A stretch of 64,000 nt of DNA, taken from assembly GCA_026261815.1 (NCBI GenBank), contig JAMPIT010000059.1:18586001-18650000 (forward strand), read 5' to 3'. This stretch comes from Monarcha castaneiventris obscurior. Its lineage: Eukaryota > Chordata > Aves > Passeriformes > Monarchidae. The translations under genes were made by a program, and so were the position numbers. The notes under the pieces are model-generated. The model had not been told where the DNA came from. It saw only the letters and a list, made by a program, of their open reading frames with translations, and made no database searches. Shown here one piece after another: positions 13,001-25,660 of this stretch (the first letter of the stretch is position 1; each line of letters opens with the position of its first letter).

Positions 13001-16000
13001 GCACAAAATGCAGCTTTATTGCTTAAATATTGAAGGATCTTACTGTGGAGTTTTAAACAGCAAAAGAGGGAACAGAAGGTGGTCAGATCTTCTTTCAGTA
13101 TATCCTTTCTTGTGGAAATACATGGGCTCCAAGATAGTGAAAAATGTGAGCTGGGCTGACAGACATTCCCTTCAAGAATAAAAAAGATAAGCCAGAAAGT
13201 ATTTATATACCTGTAAGCAGTGCTAGTACTGGGGATGACTCCTTTACAAAGTGAAATGGACTAATTAAGGGAACTCCAGATGGCATTAAGTTAGAGTTGA
13301 GTTTCCTTCAGATCAGTTACAACAGGCAGAGCTACTCTGTTTGTTAGCTGAGACATGAGGAGTGGATGGCCTTCGTGCTGGAAAGAGAGCATTGGACTCC
13401 CAATGGAGATCACTGTAGTTTTACTAGACTGTGTAGGTAGCTCTCAAGAGACCTTTGTAGCTTGCATTTAGAATTCTATCCCTTTCACAGCGGGACGAAA
13501 AACTAGTCCCTTTGCTCCATAAATCTATGATCTCAATAAACAACTTCAGAATATTATGTGTTACAGAAAGCTTATACTTTTCTTCTTTGAGATTTTCCTG
13601 CTTTTAGGCTTTTCTACAGGTATCCAGCTTAGTTTGATGCAAAAGCACTATCTGCCTTGTATCACAAATCACACATTATTCTCAAGCTCCTGCATAGTTA
13701 TTTTTCTTAAGAGAAAACATGCTGTTGGTTTTGTTCAAGGAACAGTTGCTAAATGATTATTATTTCCTACAGATTATATCATCTCTTAACAGCAAATCGT
13801 TTCTTCATAACAAGTTAATAAAATGCAAAAGAAGGCATCCAAGTCCCATTTAAAATAAATGGTGAATTTATTAAAATCTAAAAAGGCTTTAAAAAGTGTC
13901 TGTAGTCTCATCTGTCAAAAAAGGATGGTGCATAATATTGTGGAGAAGCTGATGGAGTTTTTTCCCAATCTGTACATCCATAAGGTTCTATGAATACTTT
14001 AAGGCAGCATAATTCAGCACTGCTGCTGGAGGGAGTGGAAGCACCATAAACTCCAAAGGGCACTTAATTCACTGATAAGTTTTAGCCCTGCCACAAAGGT
14101 TTGCTGCACTTGAAAGCTTAATATGATGCAAAATGGCATGGACAAATTGGAGCATCACTCCTTTCAGTGGAAATTGATGCTTTATTATCAACTTTATCAT
14201 CATTCTTGTAAAATTCTTAGAAATGTTGTGATCCTGAAAACAACCTCTTCATATTGATTATACTTCAATCAAAGCACATCCTCTAAATTCTTTAACCTAA
14301 AAAAGCATAATTTCCTTCTCTAAGAAGTTTATCTTCCCACAAAAATTTGATGATGATTTGTAGTCATAGAGTCTTCATTGTTTTTCTCTATGAAACTATT
14401 CACCTCCTCATGGCAAACTGAGCCTTTGTGTTGGGGGGTCGTTGGTGTGTTTGTAGGTGTGGAAAAAATATCCTTAAAATGAAGTGGTCTTTAGAAATCA
14501 GGTGTTGGGATAATGAACTGCATTTTTTATAGAAATTTAAAATGCTTTTTCTATTTATGAGGTATTTCAGTTGTACTAGAGATTCAGAGCCAGTAGGTTG
14601 AAAGAACAAAGCACACCAGTATAATAGAAAAGAAGTGGGAAGAACAATGTGGAGACACGAGCTACAGGACAAACATTCTCTGATGCACATATTTCCTACA
14701 GTTGATACACAAATGCTCAGACTGCTATGACTCTCACACTACATTTTACATAGATACTGTCAAGCCCTTGCAGATATGAAAGTCAGTTTCTGATTTCTCT
14801 CATTGCGGCACCAGTCCAAGTCAGATATACTGATTTTCATGCACTTTCTTCATACTCAGAACACTAGCAGTTAGATTCTTGCATAAAAGGTGCAGACTAA
14901 CCTGATTATTGCTCAAGATTTTCATTTTACTTCCTTTTCACTTCTGAATGTGGCAGACATGTAAAGGTAGGAGGAGGGAAAGATTGTTTTTACTCTAAAA
15001 TGTAGTTAGGAAATGCCATATAGTCTAAAAATAGCTGAGAAAGATGAACTCCATGGATGTGCTAACACCCCTGTTAAGTCAATATGCTTTGAGATGAGTG
15101 GGTAATAAATAAGTTATTAAACTATTTCCCCCAATCATTCTTTGCACTTTTCCATATAGCTTTTTGTACAGGTGGTCACAGGTGGAACTGAGATTAACAG
15201 TCCATGCATGTCTGAGTCACAGGTTCGTGTGGATCAAAAGCTACTTCTGAAGTTAATGGCACAATATAATGTACTGTACAATTCCCACCCCACAAGAAAC
15301 TGCAGTCTCATTTCTGAGCACCAGTGACTTTTGTCCTTGGAACACCCTAGTTCAGTTTCTTGGAGGTAAACTCAAGGTCACTTTTTCATAGTTTCAGAAA
15401 ATTTTAGCAGCTCTATAAGCAAACAAATGAAAAGCAGTTTTGTACAGACATTTCCCTGCCCACGAGGCTATTTCTTCTTAACTTCAACCCATTTGTGCTG
15501 ATTAATAGCTCAAAGGTCTTTTTTACTAAGCAAAAATTAATTCCTTCTGAGGGAGGCAGATCATATTCAGCCTCCCACAATGTCATATTCAATAGGGGAC
15601 AGCTATAAGCTAGCAGAATGTAATTATGTTACTCCCTTCAAAGTGGGAGTCTTTCTCTAAAAATCAAGAAAATGGCTGTGCAGAGCAGAACATCTCTAGC
15701 TGACTGTGAATAGACTCATTCTCCTTTAAAAATACACCTCTGTACAAAGAGCTAGTTCAGTTCCCTTAAGCTTACATAAGAGTTTTTTGGTGGAGACTTT
15801 GTGCTTAGCCTCAGCAGATCCCCTGACATAAATAAAGTTCTGAGTAACGTTGCCTTTAAGGGCTTGCAGTTAGGTGGGGAAATTGTACTGGATTATAAGA
15901 ACAAGATTATATCTCTAAAATAGGAAGCAGTAGCACTATCATGGAGCTATATCAAATAAAGGATAAATACAGTTTTGCTAAGCACTGTCATAGAGCCACT

Positions 16001-19000
16001 CAGGCTGCTCAGTGGAAATGCTTTTAGAGTCCAAGTTGCAGGAATGCAGGAGAGGTTGACTGTAGATGGCAGACTCCTGTGATAATCCAGGAAGGAAATA
16101 AATACACGAGCAAATATCAGAGGCTATGTTTTAGTCACAAGTTAAGATTCTGCTTCCTACTGCCTAGGAGTTCTACTGGTGCAGACACAACAGACAGAAA
16201 AATAGAAAAATTATGTCAAAAAAAACCAGTCAAAGACAAAAACGCTAATGCTTCCTTAACTTAAAAGAATATCCTTTTGTGTATGTATAGGTTAGAGTAC
16301 TCAAGGGACAGTGATTGATTTAAAAATAATGAGGTAAACGTAGGGCACGCCTGGAAGTTATTTCTTGGTTTTGTTTTAGAGGAAAATGCATCCACAAAAG
16401 AACAGAAAGTATCTGGCTTTTATTACAGATTTCAATACTTTAACTATAAGGTTGCTGAGATGTCCTTATAATCCCCAGTTAAAAGGCAATTACCTTGCCA
16501 GGTATCCACCAGGAAGATAAGAATATAAGAGGTTTAGGAGTTTTAGAATATTCTTGATAGAGTTTTACTCACTTTTGATCTGAGGTCTGTGATGTTTTCT
16601 ATTAAATTTCAGGTAATAAATGACAGAATTATGAACCCACTATTTCCTAAATGGTTGGGGTTTTTTTCTAGGAGAACAGAGTTATTAATGTCAATCATGA
16701 GTAATCTTCTCTGTAAATAGAAGCAAATTTTGTCTTTTAAACATATTCCCTTCTTGCATTATCTTAATTTATATAGGATTCAATTTATAGAATTATATGC
16801 ATGAAAGAAACATGTCATGAAAGATGCAGATTTAATCTTATATACAAATAAGGAAATGGACTGTGCAGGATATTCTGAAATGATCTGAATAAACCACCAT
16901 TGCACAGAATTTTGGTGGGGAAATAAACAGAAGAAAATAATTTGGTTTTCCTTCAACAGCAGCCATTATTATCAGAAGAATTCAGGCAATGTTGTCACTT
17001 GGGGAAAACAACATATCATCTGTGGGAGAAAATCCCACTTGCTCAGAGCAGGTCTAACAAAAAGAGGAGTGGTAGGACCATATGTTTAAGCAAACTGTAC
17101 TTTGTTGTTAGGTAACACAACCACATAGAAGATAATCAACTGCTACTACAGTAGTATGAAATCAAGTCACGAGCACTAAGCACTGGCAAAGCTTCATGAC
17201 TAGAGATGTGTTACAGCAGAAAACAATATATCATAATGCTGTTTGCTATTTTCCAACTGGGTATATTTAACTGATTCCTGTATTTAACATCTGAATCCCA
17301 GCTGTGCACAGCAAGTCTTTATATCATCAAATGAAAAGATTTGGACAAGTTCTATCTTGCTAGCAATAGCACAGAATGATCACGGAATGATGCAACTTGA
17401 CTTGTAGTTGATATTATATTGGTTCTGACCTAGATAGCCCACAGAGCATTTGAAGGATACATGGAAACAAGATTTAAAAATGATTGCATTCCAGGTTGTT
17501 ACATTCATAAAGGATCAAAGGCTAATCCTGCCTTTCGCTGCTTAGAATTAAACCAAGATCCAAATGTCAAATGTCTTCACAGAGTAGTAGTATGTCTTTC
17601 ACATTTGCAAAAATTCTAACTTGTGTATTCCATTATTTAAGCCATACTTCTTTTAAGTGGCAATTCTTGATAACAAAAAGCCTGTGGTAAAACTTTCATG
17701 TACAAATGAATCCCATTAATAAGGAAACTGCCTATTTGGCTTGACAAGATGAGACATGTCCTGTGCAAGATCTGTTTCCCACATGGTAAGCTTTATCACA
17801 TAGTCTGGCTCTAAGCAGTTGCATTATTTTCTATGTCACTAAAGTTAAATAAAATTGTTAAGAAAAGCTGCCAACTGTGAAAACAAATCCAAATAAAAAA
17901 TTAAGCATCCAAACATGATTTACTATTTCATGTGGCAAAACATTATTAGAACAATGAGAAAGCTGTCTGTCTGATAATTTATTTTATACTGTGAACATAT
18001 GTAGTGTAATTCCTCCGAAGGAGCAGTCAACTTTCTCTTTTTGCATATCTTCCACAAAATCCCCACCAGAAAAACGAAAACATATAAATGTTTAAAAGAA
18101 CCTGAGAAATCAGAAAAATTAAACTTATTTTAGGTCAGTTGCACTGTTATCTGTGCTTCCTTTGCTGAGGATAGTAACTGGTATCTACTCATTTCTAGCT
18201 AAAAAGTGCATCTTTCTTGTGTGAGCAAAGGTGTAGTAAAGTAGAACTATATGGCTTAGATGGCACAGATTTATGAAATTTAGCACGTACATGAAATAGT
18301 AGAATATATATACAAATAAAATTCTTATTTTCATCCACTTATGATGTGCTTACAGCAAGACTGGGGTCTTATCCAAATTATTACAAGCCAATGCTGTTTA
18401 ACCTAAGCATAAGGAATAGATAATCTTTCAAATATATTGAAATCAGAGACGACTGTCAAGCACATAAGCTTACTTCTACTTTTAATGTCATTGAAGTTCA
18501 CCAAAAATTGTATGCCACTTTATACTGCCTGTATAAAAGTCTATGCTGGGTATTTTCATAAACTGAATAATTGATCCATGCAAATCAGCTACTACCAGTA
18601 CTACTACTTTAGTCCTACTTCACAATCTCTTTTTCCACTTTTTTTTTTTTTGTGACTAAGTAGTTTGTTCATCGAAAAAACAATTTTGCTTCTTTTCTAC
18701 ATTTGTCATGTTGAGGATTCTGAATGTAAAACAGAACAGAAAAGATTTGGCCACTGATTTTCAAATGCTTGTAGAGAGGAAACAGTGCTCTATCAATACG
18801 CATCCTTCAGAGATGGCCACAAAGATACTATGATATCACCTAATGGAATGTGTCCTCTACAGTGACCTAGATTGCTAAGTCATAGAATAAATACCTTGGT
18901 GTGTCTGAGACTGCCCATGAGCTTTACAGGGAGCAGAGGTCACAGTTTAGCTTCCAGAATTATTTCCATACATAACAGTACCAGTCAGGAAGGGGTAGTC

Positions 19001-20338
19001 TTGTTCTTCAGCTGACAACAATTTCTGGGATGGATATGAGAAGGAAAATAACGAATGTGAGTTCTGCTAAATGAACAGTACAAGTGGCTTCTAGTTTTTC
19101 TTTGCTTTCCTGATGTTTTTTTTCCCCTGCAGTCAGGAAGAGGCTGAATATTATTAAACCTTGCAATATGTGTCCATTCTGTCCTCTACCAAGAAAAGCA
19201 ATAAAAAGATGCCTGTCTAACCTTTTCTATCTTGAGATGAATCTTTTCTTTACTACCTTTGCTATGAGAGATCCAATAACTGCATAAATTCTTCAGGCAC
19301 TGTTCCTTTTTAATGATCAAAGCACTTATTCCAAAACTTTGTCTTTTGCACTTGGAAAGGGCAAATCGAATTGGGATTCAGAGAAAAGTTCAGGAACTGC
19401 AGGTTAAAATATTCCTTTTTCCTCCTGTCCTTTACTCTTATAATTTGCATTGATGCAGAATGAGTATGAAGTGTTACTGCTCTGATGATATCCTTTCCCC
19501 ATACATGTAAAAGGATACATCGAATTGCCAGGAATAGGTCAGTTCTTAATCCAGTTGTCAGGAAGTTAGAAGTCTTTTCTTTTTCCTAGGTCTAGAAGTA
19601 TCCACCATGCTCATTATTGCTGGAACTTGCTGTCCCTTCACTTTCAATGTGAAAATCATGTCCTGTCTTTCAGGCACAGTAAGAAAATGGTGTATTATGT
19701 TGTATACACTGTTATGATTCACATCTAAATATTCTAAGATTTATTTACGTATTATTTAAGATTTATTTATATAACTTTGGAGAATGACCAGATGCTGACA
19801 ATCACACCCATGAAGAGACAATAAAAGCAAAACTGCTAGAAATAAAGACATGCATTAGCCCTAGTAAGCAATTTGATAAAAGAAGGGACCATTATGAACA
19901 CTGGTATGAGGCTGTTGGGCCCAGTGACTATGTGCCATCCTTCTCTTCTGTGAATTATAGAAGTGATTAGATCTTTTCCAGAGGATAACTCCAAGGACGT
20001 AGATCACTCTTCCCTGTAAAGTGAAATACAGAGTAGGATGCAACATTTTTTGTCATCCTAGGTCTCTGATATCCAGGGTTTTTAATGCTTGATAAGACTT
20101 ATTTTCCTTTCTAAATTTAACTTACCAGCATTTTCTAATGTACCCAGAGTCAGTAAAACATCAATAGTTTATTGTCATACGTATTTCAATCGCATGTTGA
20201 GATTTGCCAGTTCCAACCTACCATGTGAATTCCAGCATAGAATGTGCATATATACTGACACAGTCCTTAGCTTTGTGTATATCCAATATATTTACAATAC
20301 TAAATATTTATGAAATTTGTTGGACTTTGGATTTATAT
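10021..20338. other. Long non-coding stretch
   Basis: About 10 kb of AT-rich DNA with no supported gene, RNA or transposon. It includes an alternating purine-pyrimidine AT/AC stretch at about 10160-10260 and short homopolymer runs. Old, unrecognisable repeats are likely but not visible to me. Confidence 0.5.
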
Positions 20339-21625
20339 TGTCGTAGGTTAGTCAAAACTGGACAGACAGCCCTCTTAGCCAATGCGCTCCTCGAAATTTT
20401 ACATATTTAAGCCCCACGGAGGGCGGGAGTTTTTTAGGAGACGCAGTTTCCTGGGCTCAGGTGGGTGCAGGGCCGGGAGTGAAATGGAGAGGGGTCGGCC
20501 CCGTTCCTGGAGCCTGTGGGCCCGGGGATGGGGCGCCCCTGCCTCCTGCCTCCTCCCCTCCTTCTCCCGGTGAGGAGGGGGGCAAAGTTCGGGGGCCCCC
20601 GGCCTTCCGTTCCGGCTCGGTGTGGGGACGGCAGAGACGGAGGGGTGCCCCCCTTCCCCCGGCCTGCGCGGCTGGGGACAGGGCTCCTGCCTTCTGCCCC
20701 CTGGGGATTTGTGCTGCAGCATGGACTCAGATTTATAAGAGGGGAGCTGCTCTCCTGAGCTGTGGGTGTGGCTGCCGGCTCCAGGGCTGAGGTCGTCCGA
20801 GACAGAGCCTCCGAACAGCTAATAAACTTCGCGGCGAACAGGAAAAACCCCCCTCTCTCTACACGGTGCAGCGCGGCAAGAGGAAACCCCTGCAAAGAGG
20901 CAGAGGAAACACCCTGGACATGGCGGGCCTCAGAGCCAGGGAGAAGGAGAAGGCGGAGTCACGTGAGACGGAGCTGCTGCGGCAGCGCTGTGGGTGTGTG
21001 ACTCGCGCGGGAAAGCTTAAACATTTCCCTGCCTTGCTGTGGGATGAACTATTAATATTACAAACTGTTATGTCTCTTCAGTTCATGTTAAATGGGGGGA
21101 ATGGGCATTTTCATCAAATGGCTTGTAAAGAGGGGGAAGAGTGCCGAATGCCAGGATGTATATGAAAGCAGGGGAAGGCTTTCAAGACCTGGTGGCAGAG
21201 GAAACCCTTACGTTCAAGCCGAAAGGGAAAATGTTTCGTCCTTAAAAAACCCATGTAAAAGCCTGTTGTATTAGCAGTCACAAGGGCTGTGAGGGCTCAT
21301 GAAAAGAGATGTGTTACACTGTAGCAGAGAATGTTTAATTGCAAGCAAATCTGCAAAAAGTGGCAGTTTGGAAACCCACACAAGAAAGGGGAAACCCCTT
21401 TTTCCCCCTTTCCTAGGACTGTGATCCTGATTTTGGGGAAAGGGAAAAACGGGGGGGTAAGCTCTGAAAGTTCGTTCTGTTCTTGACCATCTGGATGTTG
21501 ATTAAACTTTTTTTTCCTTTTTCTTTCAAGTTGTGTGCCTGCTTTGCTTTGCCTCCTACCAGTTTATCTCGCTGCAAGGACATCAGGGAGGGCTACTGCC
21601 CATAGTTAACCCTTAAACTGCTACA
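20339..21625 (+). mobile_element. Long GC-rich LTR of a class II-like ERV (5' LTR remnant)
   Basis: Starts TGTCGTAGG and ends CTGCTACA just before a primer-binding site, so it reads as a 5' LTR. A compact promoter stands close to the left end: CCAAT at about 20379 and ATATTTAAG at about 20402. An AATAAA follows at about 20820 and an ATTAAA at about 21501, then a T-rich tract and a GTGTGCCTGCTTTGC stretch typical of U5. The middle, about 20410-21010, is CpG-rich and contains several overlapping open frames on both strands, none with a recognisable domain. No internal coding region follows, so the provirus is truncated soon after the primer site. A host CpG-island promoter is the main alternative, but the primer site argues for an LTR. 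Confidence 0.55.
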
Positions 21626-21630
21626 CGAAT

Positions 21631-21648
21631 TGGTGTCCCGTACGGGGA
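21631..21648 (+). other. Primer-binding site, tRNA-Ile-like
   Basis: TGGTGTCCCGTACGGGGA lies 5 bases after the LTR end. It differs by one base from the 18-base tRNA-Ile complement seen intact at 51931. This position and match support the LTR call to the left. Confidence 0.6.
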
Positions 21649-21668
21649 GCCAAATTCAACCCGCTACA

Positions 21669-24328
21669 ATGCAAAGCATTCTGTGATTTGATACCCTCCA
21701 TGTTTCCAGAAGAGCACATAATCAGGGCAGAGTGACACCTAACCACACTGGTAAACAGGCTTATAAAAGCTGTAGGTATCGGTAAAGATTGCTTTTAACA
21801 GCATGGGCAACATCAATCCCAATCAAATTTTCTCTCATTAAAATTGATCATTGCTCATTCACAACCCTTTTCTGGGAATAAACTTTTAGTAATAAAAAAA
21901 ACCCAGGACATATTCCTTATTTCTTTTCTTCGGTGTAATTTTAAGCAACATTGCACTGGATGACAGATTCTGAAGAAATTTCCTTCAACCTTCCACACTC
22001 TATTACAGCAAGGCCACAGTTTATAGTGCTGCCTCAGCTCTGTTATTATTCTTTAACGCCAATTCAGCTCTGTGATTTCTTCACAACATTGCAGAAAAGA
22101 GAGAGGGTTTTCCTCAATTTTCTGACTGTGTAAGTAGGAAACAGCTACATGTATCAGAAAAGAAAAAAAAATTATCATCATTAATTTCCTTATAATGGTG
22201 ATGTCAAAATAAACTATTAAAGATTACTTGTTTTGCAAACAACAAATATTCATCAGTTAAGTGGCTGGCATAAAGAGCTAGTCCTTTTGCTACCTGAAGA
22301 ATAGATTTCTCTGTATGGGTTTTTTTACCATGGAGTAAAACTATTACGTTACTTGACCGCTCAGTGTTTTCTTGTGTGAGTGACTTTTATTTATGATGTA
22401 AAACATGCTCTGAAGGAGTTAAAGTTTTCCTCAATGCTAGTGCTAAAGCCCTTATCTCACAAATTATGTTTTACGTTTATTTCCTTCCTATCCCAAGTTT
22501 TATGCAACAGTATTCAAAACTAAACTTTGAGGTATTAAGTTTCATCTGATATCCTGGGTTTGCGTAATGTGGTTTTTATATGAGATGCTATATAAATTTT
22601 GTTATTATGTTATGTGCCTCTTGCCTTATCACTGAGTTCATTAATTTCATTGCAGCTGTTCCTATACAAGAGAAAGTAATCTTGAGCATGATATAGTTTC
22701 CAAGCAGTCACCACTTTGATTTCTAATCATGTAGTTAAAGACTACCTAAAGAAGGTCACTTCTGTGATACTGTCTAAGAAATCAGCCATCTATGCCACAT
22801 CATAATACTGGAAACTGCTACAATTTGCTTTTAAATCAAGGGAAGAAAACCACAGCAGTTTTTATAGGAACATTTTAAATTAGCCCTTCTGTGTTTGTGT
22901 CTGCGTGTATGTACTTTCTGCTATACTGTAAATTCAGTGTATTTTGGTTGTAATGAAATGTACATCACCAAAGTTCCTTCAGATAAGGAAAGAAATTATC
23001 TTATGTCTTTGTCAAAACAGCCTCACTACTCCATGTTTTCTGTAGGAATAAACTCCAGATTTAAATTTAAACTATTACACTGTGTTTGGAAAATAACATA
23101 TTGACTATATCCCAGTCTTAATCAGGTCACAGTATGTTGTATTAGTTGGAAATCTGAACAAATTACCTCTTTCTGTTGTTCATAGATATAAATTTGATTT
23201 AAACCATTTTCTGTTTCTTTAAATAAAAATTTGAAAATAATATCAACATTCTATACGTATAAAATAGAGGCAAACTTATTTAAACATTACTGCTTTATAT
23301 CTTCAGAAATCTAATATATAATTTTACTCGCTGTTTAGATTCCTCCAACCTCTTTACCCATAAAAAAAAAAGAAAAAGAGAAGAAAATGTGGTCCTTGGA
23401 AATTAGGTATTTAAAATATCGAATAATGTCTAACCACAATGGATCTCACAGACATTTAATTCCCTGTACAGTCATTTACAGGAAATGTGCATTTATGTTA
23501 CATTTTTTAAATTATGCTCTTTCCTGTGACAGTTAATGAAGACAATGCTATAGGCATGATTTACTTTCACACTGAGTTAAATGATCCAGGAGAATGATTT
23601 AGAAATCAATTTTTTTTCCTAATTTCCTGAAAAACATTAAATGGCTATTATGAAGCAGAATACAGTAAAAAGTATAAAAAAAGACACAGCCCTATTATTA
23701 TCTAACAACCTACTGCTTGCTCCATAGTATAACAAAAAATATGGCAAAATGTATCTAAGTATTAGCAGTTTCTACTAAAACCTAGTTTTAAATGTCAAAA
23801 TATTTAAAACTAATCTACATCTCATAACAGACTACACTTTTCTTCTGTGTCTGCATTTGAGTAATTAAATTTTACAGCTTTTTATTCAGTAGCATCTGCT
23901 TCATATTTTTGCACTGTAGTTAAGCTATCAATTTTTGGCAGTGTAATAACCCTGTTGAGTCAATAGCTACTGTTTGCTCTGACATTATTGACTCAAATGC
24001 AAGTTCATTATTTTGCTTGTTTTTACAGTACATGCAATTTATACACATGATCACTTTTAGCTGATAGAGCGTATTAATAAAAGATATACCTCACTGGATC
24101 TAGTAGAGAGCCCAGTATCTCCACTGAGTGGAGACCCTAAGAAAAACTTTTTATGATGCCATAACTGGAAATAGCTTTAAAGCATACCAAGTGATACAAC
24201 ACTGCTGCCATATCTTGGGCTTGAATGACTCTTGAAACTTGGTCAGGTGCTATTTTTCCTGTTTCAAGGAAGCTGTCCTTTCAATTGTTCATTACCCATT
24301 GTCTCTGCACAGTTAAGTGATCTAAAGT
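21669..24328. other. Non-coding background
   Basis: AT-rich sequence with no recognisable gene, RNA or transposon. Confidence 0.5.
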
Positions 24329-25660
24329 CATAGAATCACAAGATGGTTTGGCTTGGAAAGAACCTTCAAAGTTCATCTAGTTCCAAACCTGCTCCCATGG
24401 TTAGGGACACCTTCCACTAGACCAGGTTGCTCAAAGCCCCTTCCAAACTGTCCTTACACTGTCAAAGAGTGGGCATCCATAACTTTTCTGGGCATCTTCT
24501 TCCATTGTGTCACCACCCTCATTGTAAAAATTTCTTTCCTCTATCTAATCTAAATCTACACTTTTTCAGTATAAAATCATTATTCCTTATCTATTGCTAC
24601 AAGTCCTGGTAAGAAGTCACTCCCTATCTTTCCTATAGCCCCCCCTTTAGGTACTGGAAGACATCTATAAGGTCTCCCCTGAGCCCTCTCTTCTTCAAGC
24701 TAAACAACTCCAATTCTCTGAGCTTGTCTTCATAGGAGAGGCTTCCATCCCTCTTATCATTTCTGTGGCCCTCCTCTGGGCTTGCTCCAACAGAACTACA
24801 TCTTTCTTGTCTTGGGGACCCTGTAGCAGGATGCAGTACGCCAGGTCAGGTCTCAAGAGAATGGAGCAGAGGGGCAAAATCCCCTTCTCCGCCCTGCTGC
24901 TGCACTGCTTTTGATGCAGCCCAGGGTACATTTGGTTTTCCGGGTTGCAAATGCACATTGCCAGTCCCTGTCCAATTTTTCATCCACCACAACCCTGAAG
25001 TCCTTCTCTGCAGAGCCACTCTCAGTCCCTTCATCACTCAGCCTTTATTGATAACAGGATTTGTCCTGCCTTGGCTGCCAGACTTTGCTCTAGGCCTTGT
25101 CAAATTTTATGAGGGTCATGTATGTTTGCTCCTCTAATCTATAAAGATCCCACACTCAGCTTGGTGTCACCTGCACACTTGATTAGGTTGCACTCTCTCT
25201 CATTATCCACGACATTAACAAAATATTGAATAGCATGGTACCTAATATGGACCCTTGAGGAACACCACTTGTTAATGAGGTCCATTGAGCCATGGATCAC
25301 AACTCTTTGGATATGGCCATCCAGACAATTCCTTATGCATCTAATAGTCCATCTATCAAACCTATACCTTGCCAACTTACTCACAAGGCTATTGTTGGAC
25401 TCCATGTCAAAGGCCTTTTAGAAGTCAATAAGTGACATCTATTGTTCTCCTAGCCACCAATGTAGAGTCAGTCCATCATGAGTAAATGCCATGACATTAG
25501 TAAAGCATGATTTGTGAAGCCATGTTGGCTGGCTCTAATCACCTGCCTGTAGTCTATGTGCCTTGGCGTAGCTTTCAAGAGGATCTGTTCCCTGTTCTTA
25601 TTGAGGCTGACAGGTTTGTTTTTCCAAGAATCCTCCTTTCTACTCCTCATCAGAAAACAG
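24329..25660 (-). mobile_element. CR1 LINE fragment, minus strand
   Basis: Antisense CR1 with its 3' end at the left (CATAGAATCACAAGATGG, the complement of the CR1 tail) and part of the reverse transcriptase at the right. Translated from the minus strand, 25139-25405 shows a decayed RT core ending in DTKLSVGSL, where the catalytic FADD has become CAGD. The stretch GTGAAGCCATGTTGGCTGG near 25515 is the complement of the CR1 QHGF region. It is broken by stops and frameshifts, so it is inactive. Confidence 0.9.

Noticed and set aside
20382..21274. Cluster of overlapping ORFs on both strands in the GC-rich LTR
   Set aside because: No domains; open frames are expected in CpG-rich DNA; the LTR features explain the region.
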